Positions 9,758-19,872 of a stretch of DNA of 64,000 nt are shown here, piece by piece. Numbering within the stretch: the stretch's first letter is position 1; each line of letters starts with the position of its first letter. The DNA lies in assembly GCA_025454835.1 (NCBI GenBank), contig JALONQ010000014.1:1-64000 (forward strand), in the 5' to 3' direction. The DNA comes from Bacteroidota bacterium. GTDB taxonomy: Bacteria; Bacteroidota; Ignavibacteria; UBA10030. A model generated the notes under the pieces. That model worked only from the letters and a program-made list of their open reading frames with translations, made no database searches and was not told where the DNA came from. Made by a program: the position numbers and the translations under genes.

Positions 9758-9844
9758 CCTGCCCGCCAGAGCGCACGCGCAGGCGGAAAGCCCGCAACTT
9801 TGTTCGCGGAGCGAACGTCAAGGTTTTCCGGCACGCAGGCGGGC
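9758..9844. repeat. dispersed palindromic intergenic repeat, copy A
   Basis: Lies in the 220-bp gap between the PorV-family gene and the GH94 gene. It is bounded by CCTGCCCGCC and GGCACGCAGGCGGG, which are partly inverted, and contains the perfect palindrome GTTCGCGGAGCGAAC at 9802-9816. Palindrome and right arm recur at 45391-45432, and a related CCTGCCCG...CAGGCGGG unit occurs at 24839-24910. It may work as an mRNA hairpin or be a REP/MITE-like element. Confidence 0.6.
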
Positions 9845-9914
9845 TCGCTTCCAACACAAGATCTCTTTCGGGAAGCGGCACCAGACCGGCCACACCTCAT
9901 TCCTGTAGACCAGC

Positions 9915-12326
9915 ATGAAACGTCTGTTTGAGACCGACGCGGGCTACTTCACGCCCGACGGCAAAGAATACGTCGTCACCACGCCCCGCACGCCACGGCC
10001 GTGGTCCAATGTGGTCAGTAATGGCGACACGGGTTTCATCGTGTCGCAGACCGGGGGAGGCTACAGTTGGCGGACGAATGCCCAGGTGAACCGGATCACG
10101 CGCTGGGACCAGGACATTGTCAAGGACGAATGGGGCAAATTCCTGTACGTGCAGGACCGTGACAGCGGCGACGTTTGGTCCGCGGCGTGGAAGCCTGTCT
10201 GCGTTGAGCCGGACTTCTACGAGGTTCGGTACGGCGCCGGAGTAGTGACGTTTCGCTCCCGCAACTTCGGCATTGACTCGGCCTGGACCATGTTCGTGCC
10301 GGTCGACGATCCGGTGGAAGTGTGGAGACTGACGCTGCACAATCGCACACGCAAACGCCGACGATTGCGGTTGATGACGTACTTCGAGTGGGGCCTGGGT
10401 GCCGCGCCCGATTGGCACAGGGAATTCCACAAGTGTTTCGTCGAGACGTCGTATGACCGCTCAAGCCATGCCATCGTCGCGACCAAGCGACTCTGGGAGG
10501 TACCGTCAGACCGGGGGCATTGGAACTCCTCCTGGCCCTACGTGGCCTTCCACTCATGCAGCGTCAAGCCAGCCTCGTACGATGCCAGCAAGGAGAATGT
10601 CCTTGGTCCCTACGGAAGCTTTCGTCAGCCCCGCGGGTTGTCGTTGAAGCGCCTGCCGGGCTCGACGGGGAATCTGTGGGATCCGGTGGCCAGCTTGATG
10701 GTCGATGTCGTCCTCAAGCCGGGTGAGGATCGGGTGGTGACCTTCACACTCGGGGTGGTGGAGAGCCGCGATGAGATCAAGAAGCTTACGACCACCTACC
10801 ATGCGCTTCCGAAGGTGGACGCGGCCCTCGATCGGGTGAGGAAACGATGGGATGACCTTCTCGGAGCGGCGCCGGTGGAGACGCCCGACGCGTCCATGGA
10901 CGTCTTGTTGAACCGCTGGCTGCCCTACCAAGCCATCGCCGGCCGTCTCTGGGGCCGGACGGGGTACTATCAGGCGGGAGGAGCGTTCGGCTACCGCGAC
11001 CAGCTGCAGGATAGCCAGATCTTCCTGCCGATCGACCCCTCGATGACGCGGAAGCAGATCCTCCTGCACGCCCGGCATCAGTTCAAAGATGGGACCGTCT
11101 ATCATTGGTGGCACCCCCTCTCCGAAGTAGGGCTTCCGACGACGATGACGGACGATCTGCTGTGGCTTCCGTACCTCGTGGATGCGTATCTTCAGGAGAC
11201 CGGAGACGATTCGATCCTTTCGGCGAAAGAGCCGTTCATCGACGATCCCGCGGGCGGCACGATCTATGACCACGCGGTGCTGGCGATCGAACGAGTGCTT
11301 GCCCGGTTCAGTCCGCGCGGCCTGCCGCTGATCGGCACGGGGGACTGGAATGACGGTATCAATGCCGCCGGGATCAAATGGAAAGGAGAGTCGGTCTGGC
11401 TCGGCCAATTCCTGTACGGGATCCTGCGGTCCTTTGCGGCCGTCGTTGCACAACGCGGCGACTCGGCGCGGCATGCAGCCTTTGCCCAACGCGCTGAGGC
11501 GCTTCGTTCGGCGCTCAACCAGCATGGATGGGACGGCGACTGGTACATCTATGGGACGACCGATGAAGGGCAGAAGATCGGTTCGCGCGAGAGCACAGCT
11601 GGGCGCATTCACTTGAACCCTCAGACGTGGTCCGTGCTCGCCGACGTCGCGTCTCCGGAACGCGCCCGAGCGGTGATGGACAAAGCCCTGGAAATGCTGG
11701 AGTACAAAGCGGGCCCACTCCTGCTGTATCCAGCGTACAGCGTGCCCGACGAGAAGATCGGATACCTGACCCGCTATGCTCCGGGCACGCGCGAGAACGG
11801 AGCGGTCTACACGCATGCCGCCACATGGGCCGTGATCGCCGCGGCCAAGCTCGGAAGGCCGGAGGACGCGTATCGGCTCTTCCGCAAACTCAGCCCGATC
11901 GTGCGCGGGCGACGACCGAAGGCCTATGGCGCCGAGCCCTACGTCACGGCCGGCAACATCGACGGCCCGGACTCTCCGTTCTACGGCAGAGGAGGGTGGA
12001 CTTGGTATTCGGGTTCGGCGGCATGGCTCTGGAAGGCCGGCTATGAATGGATCCTCGGCGTTCGTGCATCACGTCAAGGTCTCGTGGTCGAGCCGTGTAT
12101 TCCGCACCAATGGAAGCGATTTGCGGTGACCCGCGTCTTCCGCGGAGCGACCTATCGTATCACGGTCCTGAACCCGCGCGGGGCCAGCCGCGGCATCCAA
12201 AGCGTGCAGATCGATGGTGTTCAAATGGCGTCATTCGTACCAAGATCCGCCGTCGTCCTTCCGGTTCAATCGGCTGGTTCGACGCATTCAATCACCATCA
12301 CGATGGGCGGTCAGAAGCGTGCGTAG
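9915..12326 (+). CDS. GH94 glycoside phosphorylase, probably on beta-1,2-gluco-oligosaccharides
   Basis: An 803-residue cytoplasmic enzyme (no signal peptide) of glycoside hydrolase family 94. It shows the N-terminal beta-sandwich, the (alpha/alpha)6 barrel and the C-terminal jelly roll of the family. The loop 'GTGDWNDGINAAG' (about 474-486) holds the conserved catalytic-acid aspartate. GH94 enzymes split beta-glucosides with phosphate, giving alpha-glucose 1-phosphate. The sequence 'NRWLPYQAIAGRLWGR' and 'YQAGGAFGYRDQLQD' resembles the GH94 part of cyclic beta-1,2-glucan synthases (NdvB/ChvB) and 1,2-beta-oligoglucan phosphorylases more than cellobiose phosphorylases, by memory of those families. 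It is first in a co-directional run to 24809 with two PF10091 enzymes and a sugar importer, which supports a sophoro-oligosaccharide substrate. Cellobiose or another disaccharide remains possible. Confidence 0.85.
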   Translation: MKRLFETDAGYFTPDGKEYVVTTPRTPRPWSNVVSNGDTGFIVSQTGGGYSWRTNAQVNRITRWDQDIVKDEWGKFLYVQDRDSGDVWSAAWKPVCVEPDFYEVRYGAGVVTFRSRNFGIDSAWTMFVPVDDPVEVWRLTLHNRTRKRRRLRLMTYFEWGLGAAPDWHREFHKCFVETSYDRSSHAIVATKRLWEVPSDRGHWNSSWPYVAFHSCSVKPASYDASKENVLGPYGSFRQPRGLSLKRLPGSTGNLWDPVASLMVDVVLKPGEDRVVTFTLGVVESRDEIKKLTTTYHALPKVDAALDRVRKRWDDLLGAAPVETPDASMDVLLNRWLPYQAIAGRLWGRTGYYQAGGAFGYRDQLQDSQIFLPIDPSMTRKQILLHARHQFKDGTVYHWWHPLSEVGLPTTMTDDLLWLPYLVDAYLQETGDDSILSAKEPFIDDPAGGTIYDHAVLAIERVLARFSPRGLPLIGTGDWNDGINAAGIKWKGESVWLGQFLYGILRSFAAVVAQRGDSARHAAFAQRAEALRSALNQHGWDGDWYIYGTTDEGQKIGSRESTAGRIHLNPQTWSVLADVASPERARAVMDKALEMLEYKAGPLLLYPAYSVPDEKIGYLTRYAPGTRENGAVYTHAATWAVIAAAKLGRPEDAYRLFRKLSPIVRGRRPKAYGAEPYVTAGNIDGPDSPFYGRGGWTWYSGSAAWLWKAGYEWILGVRASRQGLVVEPCIPHQWKRFAVTRVFRGATYRITVLNPRGASRGIQSVQIDGVQMASFVPRSAVVLPVQSAGSTHSITITMGGQKRA

Positions 12327-12356
12327 CATGCTCTCGCTCCCCGGAGGTACCACGAG

Positions 12357-14498
12357 ATGAAGTCGCTGTCCCTGACGGCTTGGATATTCCTCCTCCTCTT
12401 TCCCTCGTTGCTGAGCGCCCAGTCGGTTTCTGAGATCTTCGATGACGATCCGGGAAGTTCCGTCTATCGTGACGCCTCGTGGGGGACCGCCGGGGCCGGA
12501 GACTTCTTGCAGCTCCAAGGCGACAAAATGCCGCTCGTGGTCACCCAGCACTATAGCGGGCTGGAAAGCGGGTTGATACGATATAATCATGTTCTCAATG
12601 GTAGCTGGGAACTCTACATTGCTGGAAACGCCTGGCAGACGAAGGACCTATCGTCCTTTGACAGTCTCGTGTTCTATGTGAATGCCCCGAATTCCATCCC
12701 GGCGGCGGAACTACCGCAGATCGGGTTTGAATCTGCCAACGGGAATGCGAAAAGTCCCCTCATCAGCTTGTCGGCCTACTTGACGCTTGATGCCGACTCG
12801 ACCACCTGGCAACGCGTCGCCATCGCCTTCTCGGCTTTTCAGCCCTTCGGCAATTTCGACCTGGCTCAGTTCAAGACGGTCCGGTTCAAGAACGGAGGCG
12901 TCACATCCGCGATCCGGACGCTGTGGGTCGATGCGATCGTGGCCGTGGGCGGTACAGCTTCCGACACCCTGCGTCCGCTGACCGATCAGGAATTGCTCGA
13001 CACATTGCAGTACACCGCCTTTCGCTATTTCTGGGATGAGGCGAATCCTGCGAATGGATTGGTGCGAGACCGGAGTGCGTTGACCTCGCCTGCCAGCATC
13101 GCGGCCACGGGTTTCGGTCTCACGGCCCTGACGATCGCCGTCGACCATGGCTGGGTCACGCGGGCGGCAGCGGGGGACCGGGTACTGACCACGCTTCGGA
13201 CCTTCTGGGAGAAGCCTCAGGGAGCGGGTGCGAGCGGGACCATCGGCTACAAGGGGTGGTTCTATCACTTCCTTGACATGACGACGGCGACGAGGCTCTA
13301 CACGCCATCCTGGAAAAGCGAGCTGTCGTCGATCGACACAGGCTTGCTGCTCGCGGGGATCGTCGACGCACAGATCTACTTCGACGGGGCGGATTCGGTC
13401 GAAACCCTCATCCGTGCGCTCGCCGATTCGGTCTACCGCCGGATCGACTGGATCTGGATGACCAACGGAGCGTCGTCGCTGACCCACGGGTGGAGTCCGG
13501 AAGGCGGCATGCTGTCCTACCGTTGGATCGGCTACAACGAAGCCATGGTTTTGTATGTCCTTGGATTGGGCGCACCCCGGGATCCCTTGCCGGCCAGCGC
13601 ATGGACGGCGTGGACATCGGGTTACCAATGGGCAACACGCGAAGGATACGAGCACGTACCGTTCCCCTCATTGTTCATCCATCAATACTCGCATGCCTGG
13701 ATCGATTTTCGCGGCATGGCCGATCCGTACATGCGGTCGAAGGGGATCACGTATTTCGAGAACAGTCGTCGAGCGACGCTGGCCAATCGTGCCTATTGCA
13801 TCCGGAATCCCGGTGGATACACCGACTACGGTCCGAATGTGTGGGGTCTGACGGCCTGTGACGGACCGACAGGGTATTCGGCGCGTGGGGGTCCGTCGGG
13901 TTTCGATGACGGCACCATCGCCCCGACGGCGGCCATCAGTTCCATGCCGTTCACGCCCGTTGAGTCGATCGCAGCGGCGCGCGAGTTCTACAGCCGGTAT
14001 GGCTCGGCACTGTTCGGCAAGTACGGGTTTCGCGATGCGTTCAACCCGACCGTCAACTGGTTCGGCGGGGAGTACGTCGGCATCGACCAGGGACCGATCA
14101 TCATGATGATCGAGAACCACCGGCATGCAACGGTATGGGACCGGTATAATGCACATCCGGCTGTCGCTCGCGGACTCGTCGCCGCGGGATTCCAGCCGGT
14201 GACGAGCGTTGCGTCAGAGCCCTTGGGAATTCCCGGACGGGCGTGGCTGGCGCAGAACTTCCCGAATCCGTTCAATCCTGAGACGTCCTTCGAATTCCGC
14301 ACCGAGGCCGCCGGAACGGTGACGCTCAAGGTCTTTGATGTCCTTGGCCGCGTGGTCGCAACCGTGGTCGACGGGTCTCTTCCGGCGGGGACCTTCGTCT
14401 ACCGTTGGAACAGCATGCATCTGTCGGGAGGCACCTACTTCTACCAGCTGACGACCGGTGGACAGGTGCTGACGAAAAAGCTGACCATCGTTCACTGA
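12357..14498 (+). CDS. secreted glycoamylase-fold (PF10091, GH144-like) glucanase with CBM and T9SS domain
   Basis: A 713-residue exported protein. Signal peptide about 1-21 ('LLSAQS'). Residues ~25-195 are a galactose-binding-like beta-sandwich, probably a carbohydrate-binding module. Residues ~205-615 are the (alpha/alpha)6 glycoamylase domain PF10091, with conserved stretches 'GYKGWFYHFLDM', 'SSIDTGLLLAGI', 'HQYSHAWIDFRG', 'ENSRRATLANR' and 'GIDQGPIIMMIEN'. The T9SS domain begins at 'QNFPNPFNP' (about 635-713). PF10091 includes the GH144 endo-beta-1,2-glucanases and also occurs inside cyclic beta-1,2-glucan synthases. The ATG is preceded by GGAGG. An outer-surface endo-glucanase feeding oligosaccharides to the importer is inferred. 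The next gene is a paralogue lacking the CBM and sorting domain. Confidence 0.83.
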   Translation: MKSLSLTAWIFLLLFPSLLSAQSVSEIFDDDPGSSVYRDASWGTAGAGDFLQLQGDKMPLVVTQHYSGLESGLIRYNHVLNGSWELYIAGNAWQTKDLSSFDSLVFYVNAPNSIPAAELPQIGFESANGNAKSPLISLSAYLTLDADSTTWQRVAIAFSAFQPFGNFDLAQFKTVRFKNGGVTSAIRTLWVDAIVAVGGTASDTLRPLTDQELLDTLQYTAFRYFWDEANPANGLVRDRSALTSPASIAATGFGLTALTIAVDHGWVTRAAAGDRVLTTLRTFWEKPQGAGASGTIGYKGWFYHFLDMTTATRLYTPSWKSELSSIDTGLLLAGIVDAQIYFDGADSVETLIRALADSVYRRIDWIWMTNGASSLTHGWSPEGGMLSYRWIGYNEAMVLYVLGLGAPRDPLPASAWTAWTSGYQWATREGYEHVPFPSLFIHQYSHAWIDFRGMADPYMRSKGITYFENSRRATLANRAYCIRNPGGYTDYGPNVWGLTACDGPTGYSARGGPSGFDDGTIAPTAAISSMPFTPVESIAAAREFYSRYGSALFGKYGFRDAFNPTVNWFGGEYVGIDQGPIIMMIENHRHATVWDRYNAHPAVARGLVAAGFQPVTSVASEPLGIPGRAWLAQNFPNPFNPETSFEFRTEAAGTVTLKVFDVLGRVVATVVDGSLPAGTFVYRWNSMHLSGGTYFYQLTTGGQVLTKKLTIVH

Positions 14499-14518
14499 TC
14501 CGGGTCGGGATGATCGTC

Positions 14519-15898
14519 ATGCGCGCAGCTCTCCTTCTCTTCCTCGTGTTCCCGCTGGGCCTTGCCGATGCCGCCGTCGACAGCGCCTTCGTGGCGAACG
14601 ATCCTTTTCTGGATACTCTTCAGCATCGGACCTTTCGTTTCTTCTGGGATACGACCAACCCTGAGAACGGCCTGGCAGTCGACCGATATCCCACCCGGTC
14701 TTTCTCCAGCGTCGCGGCTCTCGGCTTCGCCCTGACCTCGTACCCGATCGGCATCCAACGTGGATACGTGACGCACGACGCGGCTGCTGAGCGCGTTCTG
14801 ACCACGCTGCGGTTCCTATGGAAGGCTCCGCAACGAGATCATCCGGTCGCTGCGGGCCACAAGGGCTTCTTCTATCACTTCCTCGACATGCAGACGGGGC
14901 TGCGATTCGAGCGGGTGGAACTGTCGACGATCGACACCGCGCTTCTGCTCGCCGGGATCCTGATGTGCCAGTCGTACTTCGATGGTCCATCCCCCCGCGA
15001 GGAAGCCATCCGTGCGTATGCTGATTCTCTTTACCGACGCGTCGACTGGACGTGGGCTCAACCCCGTCCGCCCCTCATCTCGCTTGGTTGGTATCCGGAA
15101 AAGGGGTTCCATCCGATGGATTGGCGGGGCTACAATGAGGCCATGATCATGTACCTCCTTGCGCTCGGTTCTCCGACGCACCCGATTGAACCGGAGGCGT
15201 GGACCAAATGGACGGAGACGTACGTCTGGGCCCCGTACGGAGGGCAGGAATTCGTCAGCTTCGGACCCCTGTTCGGACATCAGTATTCTCATTGCTGGAT
15301 CGACTTCCGGGGTCTCCAGGACGAGTATATGAAGGCGAAGGGGATCGACTACTTCGAGAACTCCCGCCGGGCGACCCTCTCGCAGCGCGAATATGCGATC
15401 CGGAATCCCCTGCAGTGGAAGGACTATTCGGCCGAGATCTGGGGGCTCACCGCATGCGACGGTCCGCACGATACCTCCTTCGTCATCGACGGCCGGCTCC
15501 GCCAATTCCGGACGTACGCCGCGCGAGGCGTCTCGTTCGATTGGTCGAATGACGATGGCACCATCGCTCCGACGGCTGCCGGCGGTTCGCTTCCCTTTGC
15601 ACCCGAGGTCTGCCTCGATGCCCTGAAGGCCATGCGCGAAAGATACGGCGACCTCGTCTGGAATGACCACGGTTTCGTCGATGCGTTCAACCGAACATAT
15701 GTGACGTCGACGACGGGTGAGAACGGTTGGTTCGACGTCGACCAGCTGGGCATCGACCAGGGACCGATCCTGATCATGGCTGAGAACCTCAGGTCCGGCA
15801 TGGTCTGGGAGATCATGAAGAAGAACCCGTACATTGTCGCCGGTCTTCGGCGTGCCGGTTTCGCCGGAGGATGGCTCGACGGGCGATCGCCCCGCTGA
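14519..15898 (+). CDS. periplasmic glycoamylase-fold (PF10091, GH144-like) glucanase
   Basis: About 459 residues, the usual size of single-domain GH144 enzymes. The signal peptide (about 1-19, 'LLLFLVFPLGLADAA') is followed directly by the PF10091 (alpha/alpha)6 barrel, with the same blocks as its neighbour: 'GHKGFFYHFLDM', 'STIDTALLLAGI', 'HQYSHCWIDFRG', 'ENSRRATLSQRE', 'GIDQGPILIMAEN'. It carries an extra insertion near 'RLRQFRTYAARG'. There is no T9SS domain, so it probably stays in the periplasm while its paralogue is exported to the surface: a two-compartment degradation pair. GGGA at 14507-14510 sits eight bases before the ATG at 14519; an in-frame ATG at 14510 is the alternative. Substrate specificity toward beta-1,2-glucan is inferred from family and context. 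Confidence 0.82.
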   Translation: MRAALLLFLVFPLGLADAAVDSAFVANDPFLDTLQHRTFRFFWDTTNPENGLAVDRYPTRSFSSVAALGFALTSYPIGIQRGYVTHDAAAERVLTTLRFLWKAPQRDHPVAAGHKGFFYHFLDMQTGLRFERVELSTIDTALLLAGILMCQSYFDGPSPREEAIRAYADSLYRRVDWTWAQPRPPLISLGWYPEKGFHPMDWRGYNEAMIMYLLALGSPTHPIEPEAWTKWTETYVWAPYGGQEFVSFGPLFGHQYSHCWIDFRGLQDEYMKAKGIDYFENSRRATLSQREYAIRNPLQWKDYSAEIWGLTACDGPHDTSFVIDGRLRQFRTYAARGVSFDWSNDDGTIAPTAAGGSLPFAPEVCLDALKAMRERYGDLVWNDHGFVDAFNRTYVTSTTGENGWFDVDQLGIDQGPILIMAENLRSGMVWEIMKKNPYIVAGLRRAGFAGGWLDGRSPR

Positions 15899-15931
15899 AC
15901 CATCGCCGGCACAGACTCCCAGCGCTCTGTC

Positions 15932-18586
15932 ATGTCCCTCGCCGACCTGAACCCCGTACCAGTACTCCGTGACAGCTCATCCCCGCGAGCGCGTATCCCG
16001 CTGAACGGTACGTGGAGGATCTCCGCCGGCGCGTTGGAACAACCGCCTCCCTTCTATCATCACACCATTGAAGTACCTTCTGTTGTCGATTGTGCCGAGC
16101 CCCCGCTCACAGGTCGAGAATCCTCCTACTATTGGTACGCCCGGGAATTGGACCTGCTGAGGTTGCCGGAGGATGTGCAACTCTGGTTGAGACTGGAACA
16201 GGTACAATTCGGGACGTCCGTCAGGATCGACGACCGATCGGTCGGCGGTTCGAGCGCCTGCACGACGTCCCAGGAGTACCGGCTCGACACCTTTGTGCGG
16301 GACGGAAGGCATCAGCTCCAGGTCCGCGTTGGTCATCGGTCCACGCTGCCGCCGGAGAGCGCTGCCGGACGGGATCAGGAGAAGGAGGTCTTCACGCCCG
16401 GGATCTGGGGTGATGTCAGCCTTCTGGTGACGGGACCGGCGCACATCCGCGATGTGCTCATGCTGCCCGACCTGGCGCATGCGAACGCGCAGGCCTGCGT
16501 ATGGGTGGCGGACACCGGCCTGGACCCGTCAGCTTGCCATGTGCGGGTGAATGTCTCGAACGCCCAAGGAGATCCGGCGTCAATCTCAACGAACGCCGCC
16601 TTCGTAAGGCGGGAAGATGGTGCTCTTCGCTATGAGGCTCGTTTGCCTATCGATTCGCCTCGCGCGTGGTCGCCGGAAGATCCGTATCTGTACGTCTCCA
16701 ACGTGTCCGTGTCCGTGGCCGGCACGCTCGCCGACGCGGTCGATGTCCGCTTTGGCATGCGCGACATCCGTATCGTCGGTTCGTCCTTTCACCTGAACGG
16801 ACATCCGCTCCATCTTCGCGGCGGCAATATCGCCTTTCACCGATTCCTGTCGGATCCGGAACGGCGCCGGTTGCCCTGGACGATGGAATGGGTGCGCAAA
16901 GCCTTCATCGAGATCCCGCGCGACCACCACTTCAATTTCTTCCGATTCCATCTCGGCCGCGCCTACCATCAGTGGTATGACCTCGCCGACGAACACGGAC
17001 TCCTCTTGCAGGATGAGTGGGCGTTCTGGAATGCGACAGGATCCAACGCCGAGATCGAGCAGGAATTCCGTCAATGGATCAAGGACAACGGCAATCACCC
17101 CAGCATCATCATCTGGGACCCCCTGAACGAATCGACCGACGACAGCCTGATCCATGACGTGGTGCCATCGCTGAGGGGTCTGGACCCGACACGCCCGTGG
17201 GAGGCCGTCGATTTCGTCGAACAACATCCCTACATCTATTCGTTGGGGATGACGCTGAACCACCGACCATTCGGCTTCACAAAGGCGCTCACGGAACTCG
17301 AGCGGTCGGGCGTGCCGGTCGTCGTGAACGAATTCCTCTGGTGGTGGTTCGACGCTTCGTGGAGACCCACGGTCCTGATGCAAGACGTCGTCGAGCGATG
17401 GCTCGGTCGGACCTGCAGCACGGCCGACATCGTCCGGCACCAGGCGTACCTGGCCGAAGAGCTCGTCGGTCTCTTCCGACGGATGCGGTGCGCGGCGATC
17501 CAGCCGTTTGTCTACCTGAGCAACAACGAAGGTCCGACGGCACACTGGTTCGAAGGGCCGATCGGGGCTTTGAAGCCCAAGCCGGTGCTGGCGGCGCTGA
17601 AGAACGCGTTCGCACCGTTCGGCCTCAGCATCGACTATGCCGACCGGCATGGAGAGACAGGGGCTTCGGTCCTGTTGAAGGTGCACGTGCTCAACGATAC
17701 GACGCACGTGCGGCACGGCGACGTCGTCCCCATGGTATCGTCGGCCGATGGCGGCGAAGAGCAGCTTGATCCGATCCCGGTGCGTGTGCCGCCGGGGGGG
17801 CATGCGCTGGTCGACGTGCGCGTGGAGCTTCCGATGACACCGGGACCGGCGACGGTCCGATGCGATCTCTTCGACGGAACGCGCCAGGTGGCCGCGTCGA
17901 GCCGTGAGATCCATGTGTTCGACCGCTCGCAACTGCGCCGATGGACGCAAGAGGCGCCCGTCGTGCTCGATCCCGGTGGTGAGGTCCCCGACCTGTTGCG
18001 CCGACACGGATGGGCGTACCATCCCTGGGCGCAGTCGCCATGGCCTGACGGGGCCTTGATGTACGTCGGCAGTTTCGGCCTCGCTCACCAGGCCTATCGT
18101 GAGCAGATCGACAGTGTCGGCAGCAGGGTGAACGAGGGCGCGACGTTGATCGTCCAAGAGCCGGAGTTCCGCGTGGTCGGTCCGGCCGAATTCGAGGTCG
18201 TGCCGGGTCTCGTGCTGCGCGCGGAACGACGTCATGATGTGGACAAGGGCGGATATGATTCGTATGTCTTCCCCGAGGATCCGGCCCATCCGCTCTGGCG
18301 GGGATTGAGGCCGGAGCACTTCCGTTGGTTCAACGGTGGGGTCGGGGGAGAGATCGTGTCTGAATACACGGTCGAACCGTCGCTTCCGTCGCGACCGTTG
18401 GCCTCGTGCGGCCTGGGGTTGCATACCGCCGCCGTGTGCGAGATCTCCTTCGGTCGTGGGCGTGTGATCGTGTCACGCATCCAGGTCCGTGGCCGTTTGA
18501 ACCGGAATGCGGCCACTTCCGACCCATTCGCCCGGCGATACGATCCGGTCGCCGCGCAGTATCTTCTCAATCTTCTCTCTCTTTGA
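15932..18586 (+). CDS. glycoside hydrolase family 2 enzyme
   Basis: An 884-residue protein with GH2 architecture: N-terminal jelly-roll sugar-binding domain (about 20-170), immunoglobulin-like domain (about 175-285), then a TIM barrel (about 290-570). The acid/base is seen in 'WDPLNES' (Glu at about 400) and the likely nucleophile in 'VVVNEFLWWW' (Glu at about 467). A C-terminal beta-rich region follows. No signal peptide is visible, which suggests a cytoplasmic enzyme acting on imported oligosaccharides, although GH2 proteins often have one. GH2 covers beta-galactosidases, beta-glucuronidases, beta-mannosidases and some beta-glucosidases, so the substrate cannot be read from sequence. In this operon it may finish the beta-glucan pathway that the GH94 phosphorylase begins. 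Confidence 0.82.
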   Translation: MSLADLNPVPVLRDSSSPRARIPLNGTWRISAGALEQPPPFYHHTIEVPSVVDCAEPPLTGRESSYYWYARELDLLRLPEDVQLWLRLEQVQFGTSVRIDDRSVGGSSACTTSQEYRLDTFVRDGRHQLQVRVGHRSTLPPESAAGRDQEKEVFTPGIWGDVSLLVTGPAHIRDVLMLPDLAHANAQACVWVADTGLDPSACHVRVNVSNAQGDPASISTNAAFVRREDGALRYEARLPIDSPRAWSPEDPYLYVSNVSVSVAGTLADAVDVRFGMRDIRIVGSSFHLNGHPLHLRGGNIAFHRFLSDPERRRLPWTMEWVRKAFIEIPRDHHFNFFRFHLGRAYHQWYDLADEHGLLLQDEWAFWNATGSNAEIEQEFRQWIKDNGNHPSIIIWDPLNESTDDSLIHDVVPSLRGLDPTRPWEAVDFVEQHPYIYSLGMTLNHRPFGFTKALTELERSGVPVVVNEFLWWWFDASWRPTVLMQDVVERWLGRTCSTADIVRHQAYLAEELVGLFRRMRCAAIQPFVYLSNNEGPTAHWFEGPIGALKPKPVLAALKNAFAPFGLSIDYADRHGETGASVLLKVHVLNDTTHVRHGDVVPMVSSADGGEEQLDPIPVRVPPGGHALVDVRVELPMTPGPATVRCDLFDGTRQVAASSREIHVFDRSQLRRWTQEAPVVLDPGGEVPDLLRRHGWAYHPWAQSPWPDGALMYVGSFGLAHQAYREQIDSVGSRVNEGATLIVQEPEFRVVGPAEFEVVPGLVLRAERRHDVDKGGYDSYVFPEDPAHPLWRGLRPEHFRWFNGGVGGEIVSEYTVEPSLPSRPLASCGLGLHTAAVCEISFGRGRVIVSRIQVRGRLNRNAATSDPFARRYDPVAAQYLLNLLSL

Positions 18587-18588
18587 TC

Positions 18589-19872
18589 GTGAGCACCCCC
18601 ACGCCCTTCGTCATGCTTCTGGCCCTTCTCGCGGGCCTCTCGTGCGCTCCACGAGAAGGGGGTCCGGTCGTCCTCCGTTTCTGGGGGATGGGGAACGAGG
18701 GCGAGATGGTTCGCGGCCTGATACCTGAGTTTGAACGTCTCCATCCCGGGATCCGCGTGGTCGTTCAGCAGATCCCCTGGACGGCGGCACATGAGAAGCT
18801 CCTGACCGCCTATGCCGGCGAATCAACGCCCGACGTGTGCCAGCTGGGGAACACGTGGATCCCCGAATTCGGTGTTCTCAACGCTTTGGAGCCGCTGGAA
18901 CCATGGGTTGAGCGCTCGACGCTGGTTCGTACGGACGACTATTTCGACGGCGTCCTGAGAACGAATGTACTCGATTCGACGCTCTTCGGCATTCCATGGT
19001 ACGTCGATACGCGCGTTGTCTTCTACCGGAAAGATCTGCTGGCGGAGGCGGGAGCAGATTCGATGCCGGCGACGTGGCAGGGAGTCCTCGATCTCAGCGA
19101 ACGGATGAAGCGCCGAGCGGAGCGGCAGGGAAAGCCGCACTTTCCGTTCTTTCTTCCCACGAACGAATGGGTCCCGGCCATCATCCTCGGGATGCAAGCG
19201 GGCGGGTCACTGCTGGCGGACGGCTCGACCCGCGGCAACTTCGGCGGCCCGGAATTCCGGCGGGCCTTCGAACTGCTGGAGACCTTCTACCGCCGGGGGT
19301 ATTCACCGCCCGGGCAGTCTTTGATCACGAACATGTATCATTCATTCGACGACGGCTTGATCGCGATGTACATCACAGGCCCTTGGAACATCGGCGAGTT
19401 CTCACGCCGTCTCCCCAAGGACCGGCAGGGCATCTGGATGACGGCGCCGCTTCCTTCGATGGATTCGCAAGCGCCCGGTGTCTCGCTGCCACTCGGGACC
19501 AGTTTGGTGATGTTCCGCGGTTCACGACACAAGCCCGAGGCGTGGAAGCTCATCGAGTTTCTGGCGTCGACCGAGCAGTCGATCAACTTCTACCGCATGA
19601 CCGGCAACCTGCCACCGCGTCGATCGGCGTGGACAGACACCGCACTCGCGAACAACGTTCACGTGCAGGCCTTCTACCGGCAGCTGCAGAGGGTCGATCC
19701 GCTGCCGCCCGTGCCCGAATGGGAACAGATCGTCATCCGCCTTCAGTCGTATGTGGAGTTCGTCGCCACGGGCGCGTTGACGGTGGATGCGGCCACCCGG
19801 GCGTTCGATGCGGAGGTCGACCAGATGCTCGAGAAGCGGAGGTGGCTGGCCTCAGAGGAGCGACGTCGATGA
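18589..19872 (+). CDS. sugar ABC transporter substrate-binding lipoprotein
   Basis: About 427 residues of the family 1 (MalE/UgpB-like) solute-binding proteins, with the typical opening 'VVLRFWGMGNEGEMVRGLIPEFERLHPGI' split here by the usual strand-helix pattern. The N-terminus 'LLALLAGLSC' looks like a lipoprotein signal with Cys as acylation site, though the residues before Cys (G-L-S) are not the classic lipobox. I place the start at the GTG three bases after the GH2 stop; the ATG at 18613 is an alternative. Its stop overlaps the start of the first permease (ATGA). It should capture the oligosaccharides released by the secreted glucanases in the periplasm. Confidence 0.88.
   Translation: MSTPTPFVMLLALLAGLSCAPREGGPVVLRFWGMGNEGEMVRGLIPEFERLHPGIRVVVQQIPWTAAHEKLLTAYAGESTPDVCQLGNTWIPEFGVLNALEPLEPWVERSTLVRTDDYFDGVLRTNVLDSTLFGIPWYVDTRVVFYRKDLLAEAGADSMPATWQGVLDLSERMKRRAERQGKPHFPFFLPTNEWVPAIILGMQAGGSLLADGSTRGNFGGPEFRRAFELLETFYRRGYSPPGQSLITNMYHSFDDGLIAMYITGPWNIGEFSRRLPKDRQGIWMTAPLPSMDSQAPGVSLPLGTSLVMFRGSRHKPEAWKLIEFLASTEQSINFYRMTGNLPPRRSAWTDTALANNVHVQAFYRQLQRVDPLPPVPEWEQIVIRLQSYVEFVATGALTVDAATRAFDAEVDQMLEKRRWLASEERRR

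Noticed and set aside
10554-11816. 420-codon open frame on the minus strand
   Set aside because: Antisense shadow of the GH94 gene, with no recognisable domain.
16586-18424. 612-codon open frame on the minus strand
   Set aside because: Antisense shadow of the GH2 gene, which has intact catalytic motifs; the antisense translation shows no family features.
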